A DNA stretch of 64,000 bases from Ignavibacteriales bacterium (GTDB lineage Bacteria > Bacteroidota > Ignavibacteria > Ignavibacteriales > Ignavibacteriaceae). A model generated the notes under the pieces. The model was not told where the DNA came from. It saw only the letters and a program-made list of their open reading frames with translations, and searched no databases. Location of the stretch: the NCBI GenBank assembly GCA_016709765.1, contig JADJMD010000013.1:310001-374000 (forward strand), read 5' to 3'. This document shows positions 25,818 through 35,271 of the stretch, one piece after another (the first letter of the stretch is position 1; each line of letters starts with the position of its first letter). The position numbers were made by a program, and so were the translations under genes.

Positions 25818-28457
25818 TTATTTTAAAAGCAGCATTTTTTTAGTCTCAACAAAGCTTCCTGCCTGCAATCTGTACAAATACATTCCGCTTGCAAGCTTAG
25901 AAGCATCAAATGTTACTTCATACCTTCCTGCTTCTCTATACTCATTGATTAATGTTGCAACTTCATTTCCAAGTATATCATAGATCTTTAATGTTTGATG
26001 ACTGCCAACCGGAGACTGCCAACTTATTTTTGTAGATGGATTAAATGGATTTGGATAGTTTTGTGCAAGATTGTAGCTATCTGGTGTAAACAGTGAGCCT
26101 TGATCATCAGCGGTACCTGTAACCTGATTACTTAAATACAATGTATCATCTATGGTTCCATCGTTACCGATATCAACAAGTACTTGAAGCTCACTATTTG
26201 TTAACTCTGTCCAATTTGGAACAAATGTGTGTGATGAATTTGCAGACATAGGAATATTAAAATCACCAAACCTTCCGAATTCGTTTTCAGTTACATAGTT
26301 TAGTTCAATATCATAATCTTTAGCTGATCCATAAGATATTAATTTAATTTTATTGCTATCCGGGTTTTCAATTTTAACTGAATCGTTCTGTGCAAGTTCT
26401 AATGAGCGTGCAACAAATAATTTTTCCTGCGTGGTTTCATTAATTAGATTTAGCAGTTTAACTGTTTTTGTTTGTGCATCTGGATTTGCAACTGAAACTC
26501 CGCCATCAAAAAATAATCTATCTGTTTCTGTTTGATCTGCTCCGTTTCTTTCGTACAAAAATGATTTATTACCTGTAAAGAAAAATGTTGCAACTGTGTC
26601 CTCAATAAACTCATTCAATACAATAGAGTAATTATCTGCTGGAAGTGTATAACCATACGGAGGTGTTTCGCTTCCATTGTCAAAAACAAATGGTGCTGAA
26701 CCAGGAATATCTAATTGAATTAAATTATTAATAAATCCTGTCTGGTTCCCTACGTTATCCTGAATTTGAATTGAAGCAGAAGTCGTATTATTTATTTCTA
26801 ATACATCCTGATCAAGAATAAATGGTGATTGTTGAGCAACACCTTTTGCAAATGTTGGATTTACTAAGTATTGCTCTGTTGGGTTTCTAAGATAAAACCA
26901 TTTATTTCCGCCCCATCCTGGCCAGTCTGGAGCTGCCCAAAAACCATTTCCAACTAAAGAATTAAGCTGGATATGATTATTCGAATTTGGATTTGAATTA
27001 TCATATATCTGAACATAATATAGTCCATCAACAGTTGGATCATGTTTTAATCCATAAGCTAAAACTGCGTGACCGCCACCACCTGGACCATTGTTATTGA
27101 AGCTTAGTGTTCTAATTTCGGCATTGTCCTGAGACAGCATTTCTTTTAGATCATTTAAAGTTTCATTTGGAGTTTTATTTAGACCAATAAGGGTTCTTAA
27201 TGCTAGGTGAGGATTACCCGTTTGATGAGTAAATAGCTCGTTTATTACTCTTTTTACACCAGCATTAGAAACGACCGTGATAGGATTAGTGATTGTCGGA
27301 AAATTTAGATATTTAATTTGAAATTGTTCTCTGTGACTAAATGCCAGTGCATTGGCCACAGCGATACCAAAACAGGAACCATTCCATTTTCCTGGGAATG
27401 ATTCAATCCACCATTTTAATGTTGCCGTTGGTTTATACCATCCGTTTGCCACAGAAAAATAACAAGCATTTAAGGTAAAAGTATTTACCCAGGAGATCCA
27501 ATCCATATGTGCATAGCTAGGCCTTTTAAAAAAAACAGAATCTCCTTGTATCTGAGAATATTGTTGATTAGTAAATGGATCTATTCCCTGATAATCAAAC
27601 TGACTATACCAGAGTGAATCCCACACATCTGCTCGTGTATTGCTAAATCCCCACTGGTCTCTGTTTTTTCTGTACTCATAATAAGTTGAATCAGCATTCA
27701 ATCTTGTTAGCACATAGGGTTTAATTCTGAAAATATCGCTTTCAATTTTTTCTGTCGGGTTATCAGCATTTTCAATTATTATTTTTGATCTGAAAGAAAG
27801 AATTGTATCCGGCACATTCCAAACAAATTTAGAATTTACATTTGGAATACCTTGAGCAATTATTATTTCTGATTCAATTGGAGTTTCAAAATTGGTTTTG
27901 CATTTAATATTTACAGCATTCCATCCTGCATCAACCCACTTGATTGTATCGGTTTCACCTGAAATAAATTTACTGAATGGAGTTGGTTTTGTGATTTTAA
28001 GAAGTGGTGTTTGGGAATATTTTATTGTTGCATAGTCATATCCAGAGGTTATTGGTATTCCAACGCTAAAGCCAGTAACATATACATTACCTAAATTATC
28101 AACCTTTACTGCAGTACCATAATCATCATTACTTCCCGTTCCGTCATATATTTCAACCCACTGTTCTACACCAGCAGAATTATACTTAACTGTTGCATAG
28201 TTATTTGCAGTTCCGTTTTCATAGCTAACCCCCGTTACATAGATATTCCCACTATTGTCTATGGCGATTGAGTTTGCTTTGTCATCTCTATTTCCAATTC
28301 CATTATATCTTTGCAACCCATTGCTCAACACCATCAGAATTATATTTAACTGTTGCATAGTCACTAATGGTTTCACCATAACTTGCCCTGTAACATAAAC
28401 ATTAGCCTCATCATCAACCGCCATGGATGTTGCTATATCAATCAAAATTCTTTCCAT
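25818..28457 (-). CDS. Secreted papain-like peptidase candidate with SBBP repeats and T9SS domain, main part
   Basis: The 879-residue fragment is a paralogue of the 10834-14404 gene. After remnants of SBBP repeats come a beta-sandwich (SDIFRIKPYVLTRLNAD) and a domain with Cys (KWNGSCFGIAVANALAF), His (GGGHAVLAYGL) and Asp/Asn (VQIYDNSNPNSNN) in papain order. Then follow a beta-rich region and a sorting domain (QNYPNPFNPSTKISWQ, SGMYLYRLQAGSFVETKKM). The first 50 residues (GQVMVKPLVTMQQLNIILMV) are out of frame: a parallel frame reads SYGETISDYATVKYNSDG. The real gene begins at 29361 and is broken at several places between 28300 and 28870. Confidence 0.75.
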   Translation of the reverse strand: MERILIDIATSMAVDDEANVYVTGQVMVKPLVTMQQLNIILMVLSNGLQRYNGIGNRDDKANSIAIDNSGNIYVTGVSYENGTANNYATVKYNSAGVEQWVEIYDGTGSNDDYGTAVKVDNLGNVYVTGFSVGIPITSGYDYATIKYSQTPLLKITKPTPFSKFISGETDTIKWVDAGWNAVNIKCKTNFETPIESEIIIAQGIPNVNSKFVWNVPDTILSFRSKIIIENADNPTEKIESDIFRIKPYVLTRLNADSTYYEYRKNRDQWGFSNTRADVWDSLWYSQFDYQGIDPFTNQQYSQIQGDSVFFKRPSYAHMDWISWVNTFTLNACYFSVANGWYKPTATLKWWIESFPGKWNGSCFGIAVANALAFSHREQFQIKYLNFPTITNPITVVSNAGVKRVINELFTHQTGNPHLALRTLIGLNKTPNETLNDLKEMLSQDNAEIRTLSFNNNGPGGGGHAVLAYGLKHDPTVDGLYYVQIYDNSNPNSNNHIQLNSLVGNGFWAAPDWPGWGGNKWFYLRNPTEQYLVNPTFAKGVAQQSPFILDQDVLEINNTTSASIQIQDNVGNQTGFINNLIQLDIPGSAPFVFDNGSETPPYGYTLPADNYSIVLNEFIEDTVATFFFTGNKSFLYERNGADQTETDRLFFDGGVSVANPDAQTKTVKLLNLINETTQEKLFVARSLELAQNDSVKIENPDSNKIKLISYGSAKDYDIELNYVTENEFGRFGDFNIPMSANSSHTFVPNWTELTNSELQVLVDIGNDGTIDDTLYLSNQVTGTADDQGSLFTPDSYNLAQNYPNPFNPSTKISWQSPVGSHQTLKIYDILGNEVATLINEYREAGRYEVTFDASKLASGMYLYRLQAGSFVETKKMLLLK

Positions 28458-28532
28458 TACATCTTATTTTTGAACCCACTGCTCAACCCTGAAGAATTAT
28501 ACTTCTATTGCATAATCATACACGTTTCCCTT

Positions 28533-28781
28533 CTAACTATCACTAATAATATTCCCCGTAACATAAACATTACCTTCATTATCAACTGCTATGGAACTTG
28601 CATAACTGGAACTATGATTCAAGTCGTTATATCTCTGCACCCACTGCTCGATACCAGCAGAATTATATTTAATTGTAGCATACTCATAACCATTATTATC
28701 GCGGTAACTTACGCCAGTTACATACACATTACCTACATTATCACATACAATTGCAACAGCTTCATCATAGCTATTATCCAA
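28533..28781 (-). CDS. SBBP repeat fragment of the same gene
   Basis: The fragment encodes two SBBP repeats (AIVCDNVGNVYVTGVSYRD, YATIKYNSAGIEQWVQRYN, GNVYVTGN), bounded by frame changes on both sides. In frame, coding extends upstream to about 28850 (YATIKYSSRGVEQWVQTYNG). It is part of the broken 25818-29361 gene, not an independent gene. Confidence 0.6.
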   Translation of the reverse strand: MDNSYDEAVAIVCDNVGNVYVTGVSYRDNNGYEYATIKYNSAGIEQWVQRYNDLNHSSSYASSIAVDNEGNVYVTGNIISDS

Positions 28782-28827
28782 TCCATTCCCATTGTATGTT
28801 TGAACCCACTGTTCAACACCCCTTGAA

Positions 28828-29361
28828 CTATATTTGATTGTAGCATAGTCGTAATATCATTGATACATTTCCAAAACTGTAACCTGTAACATATATATTA
28901 CCATCATTATCAACCGCAATTGATTTTGCTCTGTCATCTCCATTTCCTGGGCTATTATATATTTTAACCCACTCCTGAACACCATCAGAATTATATTTAA
29001 TGGTGGCGTAATCATTTCTTGTTCCGCCTCCAAAAATATTACCTGTTACATACACATTGTCTTCATTATCTATTATTATAGACGTTGCCTCATCAAACCC
29101 ATTTGCTGTTCCATTATATCTTTGCACCCACTGTTCAACTCCAGCAGAATCGTATTTAATTGTAGCATAATCCCAGCTTGTTGAGCCTCCAAAACTACGC
29201 CCGGTAACATATGTATTACCTTCACTATCAACTGCTAAGTCTGTTGAAATATCATTTAAGTCTCCTGGTCCGTTATATCTTGCAACCCACTCTTCTGTAA
29301 CCTGTGGTTTTATTGCTGTTGCTAACAATAGAATAGAAAGAGTAAAAAGCCATTTATTCAT
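28828..29361 (-). CDS. SBBP-repeat protein, N-terminal fragment
   Basis: The fragment has a signal peptide (LFTLSILLLATAIKPQ) and three to four SBBP repeats (DYATIKYDSAGVEQWVQRYN, GTANGFDEATSIIIDNED, NVYVTGN). The frame is lost near 28855, where SFGNVS should continue as YDYATIKYSSRG. It is the third gene of the module B operon, 108 bases after the preceding one, and the start of the gene spanning 25818-29361. Confidence 0.75.
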   Translation of the reverse strand: MNKWLFTLSILLLATAIKPQVTEEWVARYNGPGDLNDISTDLAVDSEGNTYVTGRSFGGSTSWDYATIKYDSAGVEQWVQRYNGTANGFDEATSIIIDNEDNVYVTGNIFGGGTRNDYATIKYNSDGVQEWVKIYNSPGNGDDRAKSIAVDNDGNIYVTGYSFGNVSMILRLCYNQI

Positions 29362-29469
29362 TTTGCGTCCTATCTGGTAATAATTAAAATTGTTTTTTAT
29401 TCGTAATGTGTTTTTACTATAGTCTATAAAATATTTTTATAATTGGGACAGTTTTGTTCACTGCCTGGT

Positions 29470-30372
29470 TTACTTCATTAAAATCATCTTCTTAGTTTCA
29501 ACAAAATCACCAGCTTGCATTTTATAAAAATAAATTCCAGTAGTAAGCTTAGAAGCATCAAATGTTACTTCATACCTTCCTGCTTCTCTATACTCATTGA
29601 CTAATATTGCAACTTCATTACCTACTACATAGATCTTTAATGTTTGATGACTGCTGACTGGTGACTGCCAACTGATTTTTGTAGATGGATTAAATGGATT
29701 TGGATAATTCTGTTTTAAAGAATAATCTAAAGGAATATCTGTTATATAACTTTCTTCAACATCAGTAATAACATTTACATTAACACGAAAAAAGAAACAA
29801 AGACTTGCATACTCTGCTTCCTCAATAATATAAACGTGATCACTACCTGCAGTTGTTCCTAAAATTGTCGATTCAATAGTACCTACTCCTGAAAGAGGAA
29901 GTGTTAAATTCGAAGGTGTAATACTAAACCAGGAAACTGAGTCTTTTTCTGCAAAGCTATAGAGTCTTGTACTACCTGGCACATAATTATTCAGACAGCT
30001 GAAATTTCCAAAACCATTCCAATATAATGTGTCAATTTTTGAAATCGTCTGTCCTTGGTTTAACTGATATGACTGAACAATAGCTGAAGTTGGGTTTTCT
30101 GTAACTGAGAGGGTAATATTTGTATTATCCCAATTGCCATTTAGATCCTGAATTACTGCATCGTAAATTCCCGGCGTCTGAGGAGCAACAAAATTAAATT
30201 CTACTCTAACAATATCGCTGCAAGAACTTGATGTAAAACTTGATGGAGTAATGGAAAGCCAGGGAACGGTATTTGAAAATTGTAAATTTGCAGTCTTTGT
30301 TCCACCATCTGACCAATAGTAATAGTTCCCTTTAAATATTTGCCCAGGAAACAATTCAAGTTGATAAATCAA
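29470..30372 (-). CDS. T9SS-sorted secreted protein with BACON-like domains, main part
   Basis: The 300-residue fragment has two beta-sandwich repeats with the pattern VPWLSITPSSFTSSS and VSWFSITPSNLTLPLSG, as in BACON-type domains. A sorting domain follows (QNYPNPFNPSTKISWQ, GIYFYKMQAGDFVETKKM). The sorting domain has lost one residue (KIYVVGNEV instead of KIYDVLGNEV). The frame runs on upstream to the T6 run at 30440-30445, where one missing base joins it to the signal peptide at 30417-30548. The role is unknown; adhesion to carbohydrate or protein is typical of such proteins. Confidence 0.75.
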   Translation of the reverse strand: MIYQLELFPGQIFKGNYYYWSDGGTKTANLQFSNTVPWLSITPSSFTSSSCSDIVRVEFNFVAPQTPGIYDAVIQDLNGNWDNTNITLSVTENPTSAIVQSYQLNQGQTISKIDTLYWNGFGNFSCLNNYVPGSTRLYSFAEKDSVSWFSITPSNLTLPLSGVGTIESTILGTTAGSDHVYIIEEAEYASLCFFFRVNVNVITDVEESYITDIPLDYSLKQNYPNPFNPSTKISWQSPVSSHQTLKIYVVGNEVAILVNEYREAGRYEVTFDASKLTTGIYFYKMQAGDFVETKKMILMK

Positions 30373-30416
30373 ATTAACATTACTGGGTGTGTCGATTCCT
30401 TTTTCCAGTTCGGAAC

Positions 30417-30548
30417 TTAGCGAACCAAACCCCGAGTGATTTTTTCTACACTTTGTGAAAATGTTTGACTGGCAATAAAAATTAAGATAAATAAAACAAA
30501 ATATCCTGCGCCCTTCAATTTTGAAGTAATCCAGTTAAAATTTGTCAT
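30417..30548 (-). CDS. Signal-peptide fragment of the 29470 gene
   Basis: The sequence MTNFNWITSKLKG is followed by a signal peptide (YFVLFILIFIASQTFS-Q). One more A in the run at 30440-30445 changes VEKITRGLVR-stop to VEKNHSGFGSLSSELEKGID, which continues into the 29470-30372 frame. An AAGGAGTTGTTTATG-type ribosome-binding site supports the start. Confidence 0.65.
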   Translation of the reverse strand: MTNFNWITSKLKGAGYFVLFILIFIASQTFSQSVEKITRGLVR

Positions 30549-30599
30549 AAACAACTCCTTGTTTTTTGATTTTCGGTTGAAATTCGTTCCTTGTCTTTG

Positions 30600-30740
30600 T
30601 CAATTAAAAACATTGGCTATTATCATAACAAAAGACACCAGAATTACAGCTGCGATTATTATTATAGCAATCGTCATCTTTTTAATCTGAGTTTTTATTT
30701 GATCATTATTTTGCATCATTTGTATTGATAGACTTTTCAT
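30600..30740 (-). CDS. Small single-span membrane protein heading the module B operon (46 residues)
   Basis: The frame begins MKSLSIQMMQNNDQIKTQIK, followed by one hydrophobic segment (MTIAIIIIAAVILVSFVMII) and ANVFN. It occupies the same position as the 42-residue protein of module A: first after the HTCS-linked promoter and before the first secreted protein. The ribosome-binding site is poor. No family is recognised. Confidence 0.5.
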   Translation of the reverse strand: MKSLSIQMMQNNDQIKTQIKKMTIAIIIIAAVILVSFVMIIANVFN

Positions 30741-30760
30741 ATAGTTTCTGTTTTTGTGTA

Positions 30761-30826
30761 CAAAAGTATTTTAATAGGTAAGTCCGTGCGCTTGGAATTG
30801 TAACATTCTCTTGCTGTTTTGTAACA
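30761..30826 (-). promoter_or_regulatory. Presumed HTCS operator and promoter of module B
   Basis: TGTTACA occurs twice on the minus strand (30826-30820 and 30805-30799), 21 bp apart. The first 16 bases, TGTTACAAAACAGCAA, are identical to module A. A TACTTTTG element (30768-30761) starts 37 bp after the start of the second repeat, the same spacing as in module A. Confidence 0.65.
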
Positions 30827-30943
30827 TTTTGTTGGAAATTAGATTATCTAGGGGGTTTTATCAGAAACCAAGCATACTAAATGTTATAAACTGAAAGGGG
30901 AAAATCATGTTACCATTTAGAAACTAAGATCACCCAGGATCAC

Positions 30944-31555
30944 TTAGCGTATATAATTTTGCCTATTTGAATAGTCTGTTGGTGTGCAATTAAACTGTTT
31001 GGAAAAAGCACGGGAAAACTGAGAGGGACTGCTGTAACCTACTTCGAATGCAATTTGGGTAACCGAAAGTTTCTTTTCAGTTAGCATTTTTGCAGCTTTA
31101 TTGAGCCTGAATGACCTAATGAAATCGCCCGGAGTTTGCCCGGTAATTGCCTGTAATTTTCTATGCAGCTGCATTCGGCTTAGAAACATTTCTTTTGCAA
31201 ATGCTTCTGTATCAAAATTAATATTATCAAGATTTTTTTCAACTAGCGAAAAAGCCTTCTGCAAAAATTCTTCATCAAGCGGATTTATTGTAGAAATTTG
31301 TTTCTGCTCTATCGCTTCTTTAGCAAACTTTTCTCTTAGTCGTTTACGCTGTTCAAGAAGATTTTTTATTCTTACAAATAATTCTTTTGAGTTGAATGGT
31401 TTTGTAAGATAATCATCAGCACCGGTTTCGAGACCCTGTATTTTGCTTTCTCCGGAAGCTTTTGCTGTAAGCATAATAACCGGAATGTGGCTTGTAAGAA
31501 AATCTAATTTAATTTTACTGCAGAATTCCATACCGTCCATTTCAGGCATCATCAC
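30944..31555 (-). CDS. HTCS B, C-terminal fragment (receiver end and AraC domain)
   Basis: The fragment encodes the end of the receiver domain (MMPEMDGMEFCSKIK, IPVIMLTAKASGESK, DDYLTKPFN) and an AraC-type DNA-binding domain with recognition helices SRMQLHRKLQAI and SSPSQFSRAFSKQF, almost the same as in HTCS A. One more T near 31625-31628 (coding strand CTTTTGAAGC) changes DYVLLKQLMVNRE-stop to DYVLFEAVNGKQGINIAKEK and fuses it to the 31597-35160 frame. Confidence 0.85.
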   Translation of the reverse strand: MMMPEMDGMEFCSKIKLDFLTSHIPVIMLTAKASGESKIQGLETGADDYLTKPFNSKELFVRIKNLLEQRKRLREKFAKEAIEQKQISTINPLDEEFLQKAFSLVEKNLDNINFDTEAFAKEMFLSRMQLHRKLQAITGQTPGDFIRSFRLNKAAKMLTEKKLSVTQIAFEVGYSSPSQFSRAFSKQFNCTPTDYSNRQNYIR

Positions 31556-31596
31556 ATCGCTTATGATTAAATCCGGTATTTTCTCTTTTGCAATGT

Positions 31597-34500
31597 TTAT
31601 TCCCTGTTTACCATTAACTGCTTCAAAAGCACATAATCTGATTTAAGTAAATCAAGTAGATACAAACGAACATCCGAAGAATCCTCAACGATTAAAATCG
31701 ATGGTTTGTTATTTATGACAATTTCTTCATCAACTCCTTCTGATTCTAAAAGATTATTTCCTTGAAAAGGATTATTTATTTCCATATTGATTTTGGGATC
31801 ATCAATAACTTCTGATTTTACCTTTTGATTTTCAGCCAGATAATTATCCCATAACGGAATTCTTAAAGAAAATTGCGTCCCTTTATTAATTTCACTGGTA
31901 ACAGAAATATCCCATTTATGCAGATCTACTAATTCTTTAACAAGTGCTAATCCTATTCCTGAGCCGCCGTAAGTTCTTTGATTTGAATCATCAACCTGAT
32001 AAAAACGATCAAATATTCTATCAAGTTTTTGTGCTGGTATTCCAATTCCTGTATCGGAAATTTTTATCTCAGCATATTCTTTTTCATCTAAAAATATTTT
32101 TACAACATCAATGGAAACTTCTCCACCTTTAGATGTAAACTTTAATGAATTACTAAGCAGATTGTTGATAATTTTTTCCAGCTTATCGGAATCAATCCAG
32201 GTTGTTAATGAATCCTCAGTAGTATTAAAAGAAAGATGGATGTTTTTATCATCAGCAAGTTCTTTAAAAGTATAAGCCAATCCTTGTATATGCTTTAACA
32301 GATTTTGCTTCTTAGCTTTTAACGAAATAGATGCAGCTTCAAGCTGTGTAAGCTCAAGTAATTGATCGATAAGAGTCTTTAGATTTTCTGTATTGCGATA
32401 AATCATTTTGAATCGTTCAATATTTTTCCCATTCGATTTATCTTCCATCAATTGTTCAAGTGGACCCTTTATTAACATAAGTGGTGTGCGGAACTCGTGT
32501 GAAAGGTTGGCAAAGAAACGAGATTTTGTTTCATCAAGCTCTTTTTGTTTTACTGCCTCATATTCCCGCATTCTCAAAACACTTTTTAATTTTGAACGAT
32601 TTAATTCAAATCGTCGTATTGTATATAAACCCACAATTATAATTAACACATATAATATGTAAGCCCAACTAGTAGCCCACCAGGGTGATTTTATTATTAC
32701 AGAAAGTTCGGCAATATGTTCATTCCAGATACCATCAGCATTGGTTGCTCTAACTTTAAATTTATATTTACCAGCGCCAAGATTTGTATATGTAACAAAT
32801 CGTCTGCTGCCGCTGTTTATCCAATCCGCATCAAATCCCTCCATCATATACGCATACTGAATGGATTGCGGTGAATTAAAATCTAAAGCAGCAAATTCAA
32901 ATGAAAAAACATTTTGACTATGCTCAAGAATAATCTCTTTGGTATTAGTAATATTATAATTTAATGGAGAGCTTTTATCAGGGATAACAGATTCATTAAA
33001 AATTTTAAAATCGGTAATTACTATAGGAGTTTTATATGTTGATAATTTTAAATGCTGAGAATCGAAATAATTTAGACCTGATGTGCTCCCAAAAAGCATC
33101 ATACCGCTTTTAGTTTTTAAAGAAGCAGCAGTATTAATATCTGAACCAATTATTCCATCCGCTTTTGTAAAATTTGTAAATTTATTTTTCTTTATATCAA
33201 ATAACGTTATACCGGAATTTGTACCCAGCCATAGGTTTCCATCAGCATCTTCCAAAATTGCTTTAATGGATTTATCTGCTAATCCTTCTTCTATTGAATA
33301 CTTAGTTATTTCAACAATTATTTCAAATTTTTTATTTTGTTTAATTGAGTTTGTAACTAATAATTTATTTAGCCCCTCATTTGTTCCAACCCACAAAATA
33401 ATTTTACTTGGATCAGTTGTTTGACCGTTGTTTTTAGATTCAACAATTGCATAAATACTATTACCACTAATACTGTTTAATTGATTATCGTCAGCAAGCC
33501 ATCTAATAAATTTTCCTTCGCCCTCATCAATAAATAAATTAAGACCACCACCATTTGTTCCAACCCACATTCTGTTTTTGCTATCGCTATATATCGTCCA
33601 AACATCATTATGACTAATTCCGTTTGGATTATTATTTGCAGTGTTCTGCCAAAGTTTAAAGTCTCCTGTAACACTATTGAGCTTTGCAAGACCTAATCCC
33701 CAATAGCCAATCCATAAATTATTCTGACCATCAAAAAATAATGATTTATTAAAAAGCACAGATTGCGTTTGTAATTTTTTGTGATCAAACTGTTGTTTTA
33801 TAATTTGATCTTTTTTTACATCAAGAAACATTAATCCCGCACCGTATGTACCAACCCATAAATTGTCAGAACCTTCAGAGGTTAATGACCAGATATGAAT
33901 ACCATCAAGTTTAGCGTATTTTTTTAAAAATGTAGTTCCATCAGTATTACTGGTTTTATATAATCCATTATTCGTTCCAAACCAGATTGTTCCATTGGAA
34001 GTTTGAGTAATCGCTGTTACATTTTTATCTCGGAGTTCGCTAAAATCAAGCAGCCCAAATTTATTAGAAAGTATGTTATTAAATTTTGTGCTTTTTGAAG
34101 AGAAGTAGTTCAACCCATTATCTGTTGCAATCCATGTTACACCAGACTTGTCTCTAAATATTTTATTAATCTGGTTGCTGCTTAAATAATCGAAGCTATT
34201 TTTCTGAGATAAATATCTTATTGTTTGGCCAGTGCTCTCATTTATTCTAAGAAGACCTGCATAAGAATCAATCCATAATATTTTTTCATCTCCAATCATT
34301 TCTTCGATTACATTTCCTGCTGCAAACCCGAACTGTAAGTTTTGTGGATTTGAGATCTGAATTCGTGAAAATGTATTTGTAGCTGAATGATAACTATTTA
34401 AACCGTCGGCGGTGCCAATCCAGATAAGATCAGGGTTATAATCTGATTTTGATATAGACCAAATAAGATTATTACTAATGGTATTTGGATTATGAGAATC

Positions 34501-35160
34501 ATTAAAGAAATGAGTGAAGTAATTTTTTGATTTTTTATAATTGAACTTATTAAGTCCAATGTAAGTACTTATTAATAGATTCCCCTCAGTATCTTCAATA
34601 ATTGATGTAACGTAATTATTGGATAGTGAATATTTATTTTGAGGATCATTGCGCCAGATTTCAATTTTTTCTGTAACAGGATCAAACCTATACAAGCCGC
34701 TTTTATAAGTTCCAACCCAAATTGCTCCGAATCGATCTTCATATATGGCCGTGATGCTGTTTTCTTTTACAAATTCAGATTTTATTTCCCAATGGATAAA
34801 CTTATTAGTTTTGGGATCATAACGATTTAACTCACCACTCTTTGTACCTATCCAAATAAAACCAGTTTTATCTTCATACAGTGTCCAAATACTATTATCA
34901 GATAATGATGTGGGGTCATTAGGTATTTTACGATAAATTTTAAAATTGTACCCGTCAAAACGATTCAAACCATCATCGGTAGCTAACCAGATAAAACCTG
35001 TCTTATCTTGAATAATATCAAATATCTGATTATTGGATAAACCATCTTCGATTATAAGATGTTTAAAAGGAATATTCTGAGAGAAAGCAATACCAGTTGT
35101 AAGGAGTAGTATTACTATTTTGTAGAGTTTTAATAATATAACAGTGTTCCTGTTTAGCAT
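31597..35160 (-). CDS. Hybrid two-component sensor-regulator (HTCS) B, main part
   Basis: The 1,187-residue fragment has a signal anchor, a full set of two-component-propeller blades (about 30-740), a Y_Y_Y domain (YKFKVRATNADGIWNE) and a membrane helix (WAYILYVLIIIVGLYTI). HisKA with FFANLSHEFRTPL, HATPase_c (NLLSNSLKF, TGIGIPAQKL, GGSGIGLALVKEL) and the start of a receiver (SILIVEDSSDVRLYL) follow. With the C-terminal fragment the gene spans 30944-35160, about 1,400 residues. It precedes the operon running from 30740 to 20496, which it most likely activates in response to a breakdown product of whatever the secreted proteins act on. Confidence 0.9.
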   Translation of the reverse strand: MLNRNTVILLKLYKIVILLLTTGIAFSQNIPFKHLIIEDGLSNNQIFDIIQDKTGFIWLATDDGLNRFDGYNFKIYRKIPNDPTSLSDNSIWTLYEDKTGFIWIGTKSGELNRYDPKTNKFIHWEIKSEFVKENSITAIYEDRFGAIWVGTYKSGLYRFDPVTEKIEIWRNDPQNKYSLSNNYVTSIIEDTEGNLLISTYIGLNKFNYKKSKNYFTHFFNDSHNPNTISNNLIWSISKSDYNPDLIWIGTADGLNSYHSATNTFSRIQISNPQNLQFGFAAGNVIEEMIGDEKILWIDSYAGLLRINESTGQTIRYLSQKNSFDYLSSNQINKIFRDKSGVTWIATDNGLNYFSSKSTKFNNILSNKFGLLDFSELRDKNVTAITQTSNGTIWFGTNNGLYKTSNTDGTTFLKKYAKLDGIHIWSLTSEGSDNLWVGTYGAGLMFLDVKKDQIIKQQFDHKKLQTQSVLFNKSLFFDGQNNLWIGYWGLGLAKLNSVTGDFKLWQNTANNNPNGISHNDVWTIYSDSKNRMWVGTNGGGLNLFIDEGEGKFIRWLADDNQLNSISGNSIYAIVESKNNGQTTDPSKIILWVGTNEGLNKLLVTNSIKQNKKFEIIVEITKYSIEEGLADKSIKAILEDADGNLWLGTNSGITLFDIKKNKFTNFTKADGIIGSDINTAASLKTKSGMMLFGSTSGLNYFDSQHLKLSTYKTPIVITDFKIFNESVIPDKSSPLNYNITNTKEIILEHSQNVFSFEFAALDFNSPQSIQYAYMMEGFDADWINSGSRRFVTYTNLGAGKYKFKVRATNADGIWNEHIAELSVIIKSPWWATSWAYILYVLIIIVGLYTIRRFELNRSKLKSVLRMREYEAVKQKELDETKSRFFANLSHEFRTPLMLIKGPLEQLMEDKSNGKNIERFKMIYRNTENLKTLIDQLLELTQLEAASISLKAKKQNLLKHIQGLAYTFKELADDKNIHLSFNTTEDSLTTWIDSDKLEKIINNLLSNSLKFTSKGGEVSIDVVKIFLDEKEYAEIKISDTGIGIPAQKLDRIFDRFYQVDDSNQRTYGGSGIGLALVKELVDLHKWDISVTSEINKGTQFSLRIPLWDNYLAENQKVKSEVIDDPKINMEINNPFQGNNLLESEGVDEEIVINNKPSILIVEDSSDVRLYLLDLLKSDYVLLKQLMVNRE

Positions 35161-35242
35161 CGTTAATAAAGTTCGATAATAATATAGAAATAGGCTTGAA
35201 AGAAAGATAACACTGAAATATAAAAGTCTTTATTATAACTAA

Positions 35243-35271
35243 AAAACCCCAGAATCTTTATCTGGGGTTTT
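35243..35271. terminator. Terminator of the module C operon
   Basis: AAACCCCAGA and TCTGGGGTTT form a perfect ten-base stem with an A run before and a T run after. Confidence 0.85.
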
